This document shows, piece by piece, positions 23,139 through 31,359 of a stretch of 64,000 nucleotides of DNA; position 1 is the first letter of the stretch; every line of letters begins with the position of its first letter. The translations under genes and the position numbers were made by a program. The DNA is from Chloroflexota bacterium (GTDB lineage: Bacteria; Chloroflexota; Anaerolineae; Aggregatilineales; Phototrophicaceae), in contig JAPOWK010000102.1 of NCBI GenBank assembly GCA_026707665.1, positions 1 through 64,000 of the forward strand, given 5' to 3'. Under the pieces are notes generated by a model, which was given only the letters and a program-made list of their open reading frames with translations, ran no database searches and was not told the origin of the DNA.

Positions 23139-25508
23139 GTCCTGCTTGGCCGAGCGCTTGCTTGGAATCACCACGATACTCTCCCCGTCCGTTCGCAGAT
23201 GAATGGCGCCGTGTTCATCCGTCCGAAATAGGTCGGTCTCGCTGAGCTTGGCTAGCGTGTCGGGGTCCGGGTCGCCGCGCCTGTTGGCCAAGTCGCTTTG
23301 CAGCAAGACAATCTGCGGTTGAATGGCTTTCAAATACTCGTCGTCAATAGCGCGAGCCGTGCCGTGCTGCGGAATCTGCAAAATGGTCGTTGGCTTTGCG
23401 AAGCCGCTTGCCATCATCGCCTGCTGAGCAGTATCGCTCAAGTCCGAAGTCAGTAGAAACGACGCGTCCTTGTATGACACACGCAGCGCCAGCACATGAT
23501 CGTTTAGTCGGTCGCTAATCTTCGGCCGCGATTGAGGATGCAGCACCTCAATGGCAGAGCCGTCCGAGAATTCCAGCTTGTACCCTGCTTTCACTTCCAC
23601 AATCGGCGTGTCGGTTCTTCGCAAACGTTCGAATATGCTTGCTACATTGTGATCACGGTTGACCTGTCCATGATACAGGACAGCGCCTACAGAGTATCGT
23701 TCCAGCACGCTGTTGAGCGCGGCAATGTCCCAGGCATCGGGATGCGTGATGACGAGGATTTCAATCTCTCGATCATAAAAGGGCAAGCGGTCGCCGATGG
23801 CCGTCAGCAAGCGAGAGGGAAAGCGGCCGCCGTCGACGAGAATCTGCGCCCCGCCCGGCGTTTGCATTAGCACGGCATTGCTATGCCCAAGGTCCAGCAG
23901 CCAGACATGCAGATGACCGTCGGCGCGGCTCAACATCATGGCGCTCTTCAGAATCAAGATAACGATGGCGGTGGCGCAGAGGGACACAATCACACCGTTT
24001 CGTTTCGCGATATCCTGAAGTTTTTGCCAGATTGGTGGGCGCGCGGCATGCATTATAGCAACTCCAAACAGCAGCATATAAAACGCTTGGATCAAGCGTC
24101 GGTCCAAATCAACGATCAGCTCGGCGAAGGGCAGTTCAGCGAAAAACCGCACGACGGCAATGGTCCAGGATACAAAGACCAGATCCGCCCAGAAGAGTAA
24201 CATGCCAAGCGCGGGAATGAAGGCATGGGCGACAGCAGCGGCCATACCCAAGAGCAGGACCGCCGATTGCACCGGAACAATGAGGATGTTGACCGGAAGC
24301 GCCACGATGGACAGGCGGCCAAAATACAAAATGATGAGCGGCATGGTCGTAATCTGCGCCGCGATCGATACTATCAACGGTTCATTCAATAAACGGTGGA
24401 CGGTATTGGCGGCGCCGACCGGCAGAAATCTGTCGAGCAGCCTGCGAAATCTCGTGGAAAGCGGATCGGCGAACAAACCCAAACCAAGCACGGCCAAGAA
24501 ACTTAGCTGGAAACCAATATCGACGGTCACGTTCGGATCGTGCAGGGAAAGCAACAAGACTGCAAACGCCAAAGACGTCGGTACGAATGTCTTTCGCTTC
24601 AGCTGACTGCCGACTATCAGTAGTCCGCTCATCAGCGCGGCACGGAGGATGCCCGGGCTGGCGCCGACGAAGAGGGCGTATATGGCAATCACCGACAGCG
24701 CGTTTAGGGTGACGACCACCTTGTTTCGCTGAAAGACGCCGGCCAAGACGCGGACGACGATGCCGCTGATGACGACCATGTTGAATCCGCTGATCGCGAC
24801 CACGTGCGCCGCGCCAACGCGTGCAAACGCATCATCCAATTCGGGCGATATGCCGTCTTCATCCCCGAGCAAGATGCCGGTTAAAAGCCCGGACTGTGGC
24901 TCGGGAATGGCGGAAGCGATGCTGCGCTTGACCGTTTCGCTCAGTTTGATCAGCCCCGCATGCAGCGCATTGCCATAACCGGAACCGACGATTTCGACGC
25001 CGGCATTTTGCACGATAGTGAACACACCCTGACGACCGAGATAATCAGCGTAAGAGAAACTGTCCCAGGTGGCGGGTACGGCCAGCCGGCCGGTCGCTCG
25101 TACCCGGTCGCCATATTGGGCTTCCACGCCGCGGTCCGCCTCAACTAGAACGAGACCGCTCGTTTCAACATGTTCGCCTTTGACGAATATCGATTCGCTT
25201 GTAAGTCGAAGTTGGACTCTGTCCTCTCGCAGTTTCGGGCGCTCGACGACCAAGCCCGTGATGGTGCCGCTGTAACGGTTGTACTGCGCGATGTCGCTGC
25301 TTTGTGGCAGCAGTGACAAGCGAAAACCGCCAGCGGCAAATGCTATGAGGCTGGCGAGAATCCACCAAGGTAGGCGCCGTCTGAATAGTAGCCAGATGAT
25401 TCCGGCAGCCATCGTGGAAGCGAACCAAATTGAAGGCTGAATCGCCGGGAGAACGCGGGAAACGCTGATGCCCAATACCCAAGCCGATGCGAAGATGATG
25501 AGGCGCAT
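23133..25508 (-). CDS. comEC: DNA internalisation-related competence protein ComEC/Rec2
   Basis: A 791-residue multi-spanning membrane protein. N-terminal membrane helices and a DUF4131/OB-like region (about 30-170) come first, then the Competence domain (about 200-480, with 'GLLTGILLGDEDGIS', 'AHVVAISGFNM', 'GASPGILRAALM') and a C-terminal metallo-beta-lactamase-like domain (about 530-770). It would form the channel carrying single-stranded DNA into the cytoplasm. The lactamase metal motif, usually HxDxDH, reads THPDAWDIAAL here, so the nuclease half may be inactive or altered. The last codons and the stop lie in a palindromic element. No comEA is adjacent. Confidence 0.92.
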   Translation of the reverse strand: MRLIIFASAWVLGISVSRVLPAIQPSIWFASTMAAGIIWLLFRRRLPWWILASLIAFAAGGFRLSLLPQSSDIAQYNRYSGTITGLVVERPKLREDRVQLRLTSESIFVKGEHVETSGLVLVEADRGVEAQYGDRVRATGRLAVPATWDSFSYADYLGRQGVFTIVQNAGVEIVGSGYGNALHAGLIKLSETVKRSIASAIPEPQSGLLTGILLGDEDGISPELDDAFARVGAAHVVAISGFNMVVISGIVVRVLAGVFQRNKVVVTLNALSVIAIYALFVGASPGILRAALMSGLLIVGSQLKRKTFVPTSLAFAVLLLSLHDPNVTVDIGFQLSFLAVLGLGLFADPLSTRFRRLLDRFLPVGAANTVHRLLNEPLIVSIAAQITTMPLIILYFGRLSIVALPVNILIVPVQSAVLLLGMAAAVAHAFIPALGMLLFWADLVFVSWTIAVVRFFAELPFAELIVDLDRRLIQAFYMLLFGVAIMHAARPPIWQKLQDIAKRNGVIVSLCATAIVILILKSAMMLSRADGHLHVWLLDLGHSNAVLMQTPGGAQILVDGGRFPSRLLTAIGDRLPFYDREIEILVITHPDAWDIAALNSVLERYSVGAVLYHGQVNRDHNVASIFERLRRTDTPIVEVKAGYKLEFSDGSAIEVLHPQSRPKISDRLNDHVLALRVSYKDASFLLTSDLSDTAQQAMMASGFAKPTTILQIPQHGTARAIDDEYLKAIQPQIVLLQSDLANRRGDPDPDTLAKLSETDLFRTDEHGAIHLRTDGESIVVIPSKRSAKQDL

Positions 25509-25629
25509 AGTACGCCAAGATTCTTTAGCCGATCAGAAACCGAATTATATCTGCGCTCAGCGGCTGGGCAACCAAAACAGACATCACTGACGTGATGCCC
25601 GTTAATGGTTAAATTGTAAAGAATGAGGT

Positions 25630-26193
25630 TTAGATGCGGCCGCCAATCGGCGCTTGCGCAGGTCTGTCGAAGTTGATTGGATTCGGCCCGACATCCTCAT
25701 GCTGGACTTCGACAGTGGAATGCTCCGGTTCCACCTCAACCGCGACGGGTTCCTCGTACTGCATAATCTGGATTCCATTGCGGATTTCGTCAAGCGTATG
25801 CGCAAATTGCTGTTCCAACTGGTTGAGCTGAACCAGCACATATTCGTCAGCTTCACGCGTGATTTTTGCCGCCTCAATCTTGGCTTGTTCTATCACGTAT
25901 TCGGCGCGCACCTTGGCTTGCTTGACCATTTCTTGCTCGTCGATCAGGTCTTCGCTGTGCTGCCGCGCCTGCTGAACTATACGGGCCGCCTCCTCGTTGG
26001 CTTCCGCCAGGACGCGATCTCGATTCTGAATGGTGCGGGCCGCCTGTTCGATCTCTTCCGGCACAGATATCCGCATCTGATCGATGATCTCTAGGGCGCG
26101 CTCCTCGTCCACCATGGTGAACTTTGTGCCGAAGAGATGCCGCCCTTCGTCGATCAGATCCTCCAAGCGATCAACTAAATGCTGAATGTCCAT
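25630..26193 (-). CDS. Coiled-coil protein (V-type/F-type ATP synthase subunit B-like)
   Basis: A 187-residue, highly charged protein. After a short N-terminal helical region (DIQHLVDRLEDLI), residues ~35-145 are predicted as a long coiled coil rich in Glu, Gln, Arg and Ala. The C-terminal ~40 residues are acidic and Pro-containing and end in GGRI. It is preceded by GGGAGGGA, which fixes ATG 26193. It lies 42 bp downstream of coaD in the same direction. It resembles DivIVA/ATP-synthase-b-type coiled-coil proteins, but there is no membrane helix. The function is unknown. Confidence 0.7.
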   Translation of the reverse strand: MDIQHLVDRLEDLIDEGRHLFGTKFTMVDEERALEIIDQMRISVPEEIEQAARTIQNRDRVLAEANEEAARIVQQARQHSEDLIDEQEMVKQAKVRAEYVIEQAKIEAAKITREADEYVLVQLNQLEQQFAHTLDEIRNGIQIMQYEEPVAVEVEPEHSTVEVQHEDVGPNPINFDRPAQAPIGGRI

Positions 26194-26235
26194 TGAATCC
26201 CTCCCCCGTGAAAGACCCTGCAACTGCTTGCGAAC

Positions 26236-26727
26236 TCAAGTGCCGAACTTTTTGCGTAACGCGTTCGAAATAATGGGCGGAACCATCGAACTTATGTCTC
26301 CACCCAACTCCGCGATTTCGCGAATTGTGCTCGAACTGATATGCATATACTGTTCATCGGATAGAATCGCGATCGTCTCCAACTCCGGCGCCAGCTTCTT
26401 ATTTGCCATACCCATTCGAAACTCAAACTCGAAATCTCCAAACACTCTTAACCCTCTAATTAAGGCGATTGCACCCACGGACTTCGCATAGTTTACTGTG
26501 AGAATATTATATTTCGCAACTGATATTGCGGGATAATTCTGAAATATGTCTCTCGCCAACTCGACGCGTTCCTCAATATCGAACAACACGCGCTTCTTGT
26601 CAGGGTTAGCATAAATAGCGACAATGAGTTCGTCAAAAAACCGCGATGCCCGAATGGCAACGTCTATATGGCCGTAGTGGATGGGGTCAAGCGATGCTGG
26701 ATAAAGCGCGATTCCCCTGCCTGACAT
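26236..26727 (-). CDS. coaD: Phosphopantetheine adenylyltransferase
   Basis: A 163-residue nucleotidyltransferase catalysing the fourth step of coenzyme A synthesis (4'-phosphopantetheine + ATP to dephospho-CoA). The H-x-G-H motif is present as HYGH. The N-terminal PGSFDP of most CoaD is PASLDP here. The C-terminal ISSSTIRE motif and the RGLR...F-E-F block that binds substrate are conserved. The length is normal. Its own promoter seems to lie just upstream. It is probably co-transcribed with the downstream coiled-coil gene. Confidence 0.95.
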   Translation of the reverse strand: MSGRGIALYPASLDPIHYGHIDVAIRASRFFDELIVAIYANPDKKRVLFDIEERVELARDIFQNYPAISVAKYNILTVNYAKSVGAIALIRGLRVFGDFEFEFRMGMANKKLAPELETIAILSDEQYMHISSSTIREIAELGGDISSMVPPIISNALRKKFGT

Positions 26728-26752
26728 TTTGTCGCTCCCATGTTACGAGGGC

Positions 26753-26782
26753 ATTGTAATAGCAGGCTTACAATAGCGCCAA
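26753..26782 (-). promoter_or_regulatory. Candidate promoter of coaD
   Basis: Reading leftwards, TTGGCG (26782-26777), an 18-bp spacer, TACAAT (26758-26753), only ~26 bp before the coaD ATG. It directly abuts a long inverted-repeat element on its upstream side. Confidence 0.45.
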
Positions 26783-26783
26783 T

Positions 26784-26917
26784 CGAAACGCCGGCAGATT
26801 CGCTATGCCGGGCGGAGTCCTGCCGCGATGTCCAGGCTTGTTGCCGATACGGATTAACGCGCCGGTGGATCAGCCAGTAGCAAGCGCAAATGGGCGCCAC
26901 TTGAGACCGGCGTTTCG
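26784..26917 (-). ncRNA. Candidate structured RNA or paired element between recG and coaD
   Basis: Perfect 11-bp arms CGAAACGCCGG (26784-26794) and CCGGCGTTTCG (26907-26917) enclose 112 nt. The interior can fold into further hairpins (CCGGCA/TGCCGG at 26791-26811; a short GGCGG/CTGCC stem nearby). It does not match RNase P, tmRNA, SRP RNA or a riboswitch I know. It fills most of the 227-bp gap and lies directly upstream of the coaD promoter. It could be a small RNA, a leader, or a mobile palindromic element. The strand is uncertain. Confidence 0.35.
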
Positions 26918-26954
26918 GGTGGGAGAGGGAGAATAAAAAGCGCGGAGGGACGGT

Positions 26955-29633
26955 TCAGCTGATGTCACCGGGATTCGCGTATACGCGACGAACATGATCG
27001 GCCAAGATGCGATGCTCAGGTTGAACCAGCGTGGAATCTTCCTCAAACAGCGTACGCGCTTCTCGCTGGGACAATTCGGCTAAATCAGCGTAATTCTGCC
27101 GCATCAAATGCAAATTGCTGTGGCCGCTTTGGCGCCGGCCCAGTAGTTCGCCAATGCCACGCAGGCGGAGATCAGTCTCCGCCAAATGAAAGCCATCATT
27201 CGATTCTTCCACCGCGGCCAGTCGTTGTTCCGCAATGCTCAATTCATCAGCCTCAATCCGGCCGGCATGCAGTTCATGAATGCGATCAAAGTCAATATTC
27301 GCCGCCCGATCAGGTATCAGAAAGCAAAATGACTGAGAGGCTCCACGGCCGACACGACCCCGAAACTGGTGCAATTGCGCGAGGCCAAATCGATTGGCGC
27401 CTTCAATGACGATGACGTTTGCATTCGGTATGTCGACCCCCACTTCAGCCACCGAGGTCGTAACCATGACATCGTACCGGCCTTCGGCGAAGTCGTTCAT
27501 CAGTTCGTCTTTTTCCGCCGCGCTCAGACGACCGTGTAGCAAGCAAACGCGATGGCGATGGAATACCTGGCCCAAGCGGTCATAAGCGCCGGTTGCATCG
27601 GCGGTTTCCAACGACTCGGATTCTTCCACGAGCGGATGAATGAAGATAGCCTGCCCGCCTTGTTCCAGCTTTGCGGTGATGTATCCATATAATCGTTCGC
27701 GCGCGACCGGATCAATCAGTTTCGTAATGATTTCCAGGCGGCCCGGCGGTTTCTCATTGATTATGGTGATGTCCAAATCGGCGAACAGCGTCAAAGCCAT
27801 GGTGCGTGGATATGGCGTCGCGCTCATAAACAGCAGATGCGGGTTCTCGCCCTTGCCGCGGAGCGCCGCTCGCTGATCGACGCCGAATCGCTGCTGCTCA
27901 TCAATGACAGCGATCGCCAAATTATGGAAGTCTACACCAGCTTGAATGACCGCGTGCGTACCGACGACAATGTCAATTGAGCCGTCGGCGATGCCCCGAT
28001 AGATCGACTCTCGCTCCGACGCGCTCAAGGCGCCCGTCAGCAGTGCGATCACCGGCTGACCGTCCCGGCTAGTTCGGCCGAAAGCGTCACTAACTGCGCG
28101 GTAGTGCTGCTGAGCCAGAATGCCGGTTGGCGCCATGATCGCGGCTTGCTTGCCGACGCGCAATGCCATGGCCATCGCCATAATCGCCACCGCAGTCTTG
28201 CCGCAGCCGACATCGCCTTGCAACAGGCGATTCATTGGCAGCGTGCTCGCCACATCGCGCTGAATCGCGCCGACGGCGTCCCGCTGCGCGCCCGTCAACT
28301 CATAGGGAAACACCTGGCCGATGAAGCTCTCGATGAATTCATCGCTGATGTCAAGCCGCGGGCTTGGTAGGGACTGCCATTCGCGCCGATTCGTGAGCAG
28401 CGCCAACTGCAAGGTGAACAATTCATCAAAAGCGAGCCTCCTCTGCGCGTGATCTCGATGATCCCAGCCATCGGGGAAATGAGCCTGACACAAAGCCCAG
28501 CCCAGGTCAGCCAATTCCGACCGGTCAAGCACCGACGGCGGCAAGGGATCCGGAATCTTTTCCGCCCATTCTTCTACCAGTGACTTGATCATGCGCCGGA
28601 AATGCCTTGGTCGCAGCCCCTTAGTCATACGGTAGACCGGCACAATACCAGTGGTATGCAGATTTTCGCTGGCAAGCTCTTCCCATTCGGGATTAGCCAT
28701 TTGCTTCATATCGCGGAAATAGCGCACTTTGCCTTTTAGTACGATTTGCATGCCGCGCTGGAGTTTCGCCGCAAGGAAGTCCTGGCGAAAGAAGCGAACA
28801 GACAGGGCGCCCGTGCCGTCGGACACGACGACAACCAAATCCTTGCCTGCCCGGCTATGAACGACTCTTGCGCTGGTGATCGTAGCGATAACTGTCGCTT
28901 CCGCGTTGTCGGGCAGGTCCCTGATGGTGAGCAGCGCGGTGTAATCGCGATATTGGCTTGGAAGATTGAACAGCAGATCACGAACTGTGAAGATATCCAT
29001 TTGGGCGAGCAATTCCGCGAATTTCTTTCCGATGCCCTTTACTTCGGTTGTGGGCGCATTCAAATCGTGTTGCGCGTTCGCAATGTCTTCCGCTGTTGGC
29101 TGCGGACGCCGCCGCCGCGGTGGACGCTCAATACGGGGCATGGCGGGCAAATCAAGCCCGCTCGTGCTTGGGCTTCCGGTGAAATCTTCGTCATAGGTCG
29201 CGCTGTCATAAGCGTAGGCGCGCTTGTTTCCGCGCGAGCGCGACGGGTTCGCCCTTTGGCGGTCGGATGATTCACGCCGCTTACGCCACTCGGCAGCGGG
29301 AGCCTGCTTTTCACGCCGCGGCAGCTTCGCTCGCCACTCAGGAATTCGGTCCCGGTATTCTTTTGGCGCCGGCGCGCGGTTGGTCGCCCGGTCCAGAATG
29401 TAATTGATCTTGCTGATGCGCTCGTCTTGGTCCGTCAAGGTCTCATAAGCGCTGAGGATGTCAACGATTTCATCAATCAGGATGTGTTGCTCCGCGCGAC
29501 GTGCCTGCTTCCTCGCTTGCGCTTGCCAAGTTGAGACAAACGCGACCATCCCGCCAACGACCGCGGCATTCACGCCGCCTTGCTCGCGTTCGAGTTTCAG
29601 GATATTCACCATCGTTTCCAGCGCAGATGGCAT
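26955..29633 (-). CDS. recG: ATP-dependent DNA helicase RecG
   Basis: An 892-residue RecG, about 200 residues longer than the E. coli protein because of an N-terminal extension (helical ~1-110, then a basic low-complexity linker ~110-175). Next comes the wedge/OB domain ('VKGIGKKFAELLAQMDIFTVRDLLFNLP', 'YRDYTALLTIRDL') and the two helicase lobes with Walker A GDVGCGKT, DEQQRFG (most RecG have DEQH), 'FMSATPYPRT' and the C-terminal 'RFGLAQLHQFRGRVGR'. It remodels stalled replication forks and Holliday junctions. It starts 3 bp after the upstream FakB gene, the last position in the rpe-fak operon. Confidence 0.95.
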   Translation of the reverse strand: MPSALETMVNILKLEREQGGVNAAVVGGMVAFVSTWQAQARKQARRAEQHILIDEIVDILSAYETLTDQDERISKINYILDRATNRAPAPKEYRDRIPEWRAKLPRREKQAPAAEWRKRRESSDRQRANPSRSRGNKRAYAYDSATYDEDFTGSPSTSGLDLPAMPRIERPPRRRRPQPTAEDIANAQHDLNAPTTEVKGIGKKFAELLAQMDIFTVRDLLFNLPSQYRDYTALLTIRDLPDNAEATVIATITSARVVHSRAGKDLVVVVSDGTGALSVRFFRQDFLAAKLQRGMQIVLKGKVRYFRDMKQMANPEWEELASENLHTTGIVPVYRMTKGLRPRHFRRMIKSLVEEWAEKIPDPLPPSVLDRSELADLGWALCQAHFPDGWDHRDHAQRRLAFDELFTLQLALLTNRREWQSLPSPRLDISDEFIESFIGQVFPYELTGAQRDAVGAIQRDVASTLPMNRLLQGDVGCGKTAVAIMAMAMALRVGKQAAIMAPTGILAQQHYRAVSDAFGRTSRDGQPVIALLTGALSASERESIYRGIADGSIDIVVGTHAVIQAGVDFHNLAIAVIDEQQRFGVDQRAALRGKGENPHLLFMSATPYPRTMALTLFADLDITIINEKPPGRLEIITKLIDPVARERLYGYITAKLEQGGQAIFIHPLVEESESLETADATGAYDRLGQVFHRHRVCLLHGRLSAAEKDELMNDFAEGRYDVMVTTSVAEVGVDIPNANVIVIEGANRFGLAQLHQFRGRVGRGASQSFCFLIPDRAANIDFDRIHELHAGRIEADELSIAEQRLAAVEESNDGFHLAETDLRLRGIGELLGRRQSGHSNLHLMRQNYADLAELSQREARTLFEEDSTLVQPEHRILADHVRRVYANPGDIS

Positions 29634-29636
29634 CGA

Positions 29637-30494
29637 TTATCGTCTCCAATTCGCGTTCAATGTTGCGACTCCGATCGAGCCCGGTCCGATGTGTGTGCCA
29701 AGAGTCGGCGTCGTTTCGATAACTAGTGTATCAGATGGCGCCAAATCACGAATCTTTTCAAGATAATTCTCGGCGCCTCTTCTGTTTGCGATGTGTAAGA
29801 CAGCAAGGCGCTCTAGCGGCTTCTGATCATCAGTGAGCGAAGCCAGTCTTCTTTCCGCGCGTGACCAGGTTCGCAGCCGAGCGATAGACGAAACGTCGCC
29901 ATCGCCAACGCTTACAATCGGTTTGATCTTCAGCAGGCCCCCGATGCTTGCGATCAGCGCATTGACACGTCCGCTGCGGCGTAGATAGTCCATCGTATCA
30001 ATTATCGCATAGACTCTCGTGTGCCGCCGAACGCGCTCGATAGCGTCAAGAATGGCTTCCAGCGGGGCGCCTGCGGCGGCAAGTTCTGCCGCTGCCCAGA
30101 CCTGAAATCCGATGCCAAATGTGAGCTGCAAGCTATCCACCAGCGTGACTTTATCTTCGCCGACTGCTTCCGCGCCTAGCCGCATCGCATTGAGGGTGCC
30201 GCTCAAATTTGCTGGCACGTGGATGGAAACGATGTGCGTCGCGCCGTCGTCAAGAAGCGCGCGATAAAAGGATTCCGCGTCCCCAGGCGAGGGCGCCGCC
30301 GTTGTCGGCAGGGTTCCCATGGAAGGCAATTCGCGGAAGAAACGCTCTCGATTCAGCGAAATGCCGTCATCCGGGATGCTAAGGCCGTCAATGTTCACAT
30401 AGGTCGGGATGATGTGTACGTGTAGCGCAGTGGCTAAATCGGCTGGCAAATCGCAGACGCTGTCGGCGGCGATGCGAATGCGATTAGAAGTCAT
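29637..30494 (-). CDS. fakB: DegV/FakB fatty-acid-binding protein (second copy)
   Basis: A 285-residue DegV-fold protein. It has the N-terminal 'AADSVCDLP' lipid-binding loop and 'GTLPTTAAPSPGD', both typical of the family, and 'DTMDYLRRSGRVNALIASIGGLLKIKPI', the diagnostic block before the C-terminal domain. FakB proteins hold a fatty acid while FakA phosphorylates it to acyl phosphate for membrane lipid synthesis. It overlaps the preceding FakB gene by 11 bp and both lie downstream of fakA. Two FakBs usually differ in chain preference (saturated versus unsaturated); which is which is not apparent. Confidence 0.9.
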   Translation of the reverse strand: MTSNRIRIAADSVCDLPADLATALHVHIIPTYVNIDGLSIPDDGISLNRERFFRELPSMGTLPTTAAPSPGDAESFYRALLDDGATHIVSIHVPANLSGTLNAMRLGAEAVGEDKVTLVDSLQLTFGIGFQVWAAAELAAAGAPLEAILDAIERVRRHTRVYAIIDTMDYLRRSGRVNALIASIGGLLKIKPIVSVGDGDVSSIARLRTWSRAERRLASLTDDQKPLERLAVLHIANRRGAENYLEKIRDLAPSDTLVIETTPTLGTHIGPGSIGVATLNANWRR

Positions 30495-31359
30495 AATCGA
30501 ATACGTCCACCGCTCGCTCCAGGACAGCGACGCCGGTCGCCTGCGTACCGAGATAACTTGCCATGGTGGCGCTGTACATGGTGAACGGAAAGTGCTGGCC
30601 CGGGAATTCGACCGCCAGACGGTCTTGCATCAGGCGCGTTTCTTCTGTGATATGGGTCTGATCTTGAAGCACGACAGCGTCTTCCAACTCCGTGAATTCG
30701 ACAAGGAACTCCACCAGCCGTTCAATGACTTCGCCGCGTGAGCGCACTTTCTCGATTACGATGAATTTGCCATCTTCCAGGCTGACAAAGGGTTTGATCC
30801 CCAGATGCGTGGATAACACAGCGTGCGACGGTTTCATGAAACCGTTGGCGCGCAAGAAATCAACATTGTCTACGCAGTAGACGGAATAAATGCGATTGAC
30901 CGCTTGTCGAACCTTCTGAATGACGGCTTCAGCTGTGTCCTCTTCATTGGCGGCCCGCGCCGCGACGCGGATGAGCATGCCTTGCCCGGCGCAGAGACTC
31001 TGCGAATCGACTACCGCAATCTCGCAGCCGCCGCTCACCTGTTGTGCCGCAAGCCGGCCGTTCCGCCAACTGTCCGATAGCTCGCGCGATGGATGCACCG
31101 AGACAATCGCGTCGCAAAAGTGGGAAAGGCGCGTGTACAATTCGGCGTAGTCATATTCTGAAGGCGGTTCGACAAGGGGTGGGCTGCCCTGAATCGATAT
31201 GAGTTGAAAAGCCTCTGCAGGCTCAATGTCAACACCCTCAAGATATCGCTTTCCCGCGATTTCGATTACGTTGGGCAGTATCGTAACCGGGAAGTGACGA
31301 ACTAGGCGCGGGTTGGAAAAGCGCGCTCCGCTATCGGTTACGATATGGATTCTTGGCAT
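30484..31359 (-). CDS. fakB: DegV/FakB fatty-acid-binding protein (first copy)
   Basis: A 291-residue DegV-fold protein. It has 'VTDSGARFSNPRLV', then 'VSVHPSRELSDSWRNG' and 'DNVDFLRANGFMKPSHAVLSTHLGIKPFV', the counterpart of the usual RxGR-containing block, here more divergent than in the second copy. Its ATG shares one base with the fakA stop (TAATG), so translation is strictly coupled. Predicted to deliver fatty acids to FakA. Divergence from the second copy fits separate ligand preferences rather than a recent duplication. Confidence 0.87.
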   Translation of the reverse strand: MPRIHIVTDSGARFSNPRLVRHFPVTILPNVIEIAGKRYLEGVDIEPAEAFQLISIQGSPPLVEPPSEYDYAELYTRLSHFCDAIVSVHPSRELSDSWRNGRLAAQQVSGGCEIAVVDSQSLCAGQGMLIRVAARAANEEDTAEAVIQKVRQAVNRIYSVYCVDNVDFLRANGFMKPSHAVLSTHLGIKPFVSLEDGKFIVIEKVRSRGEVIERLVEFLVEFTELEDAVVLQDQTHITEETRLMQDRLAVEFPGQHFPFTMYSATMASYLGTQATGVAVLERAVDVFDYDF

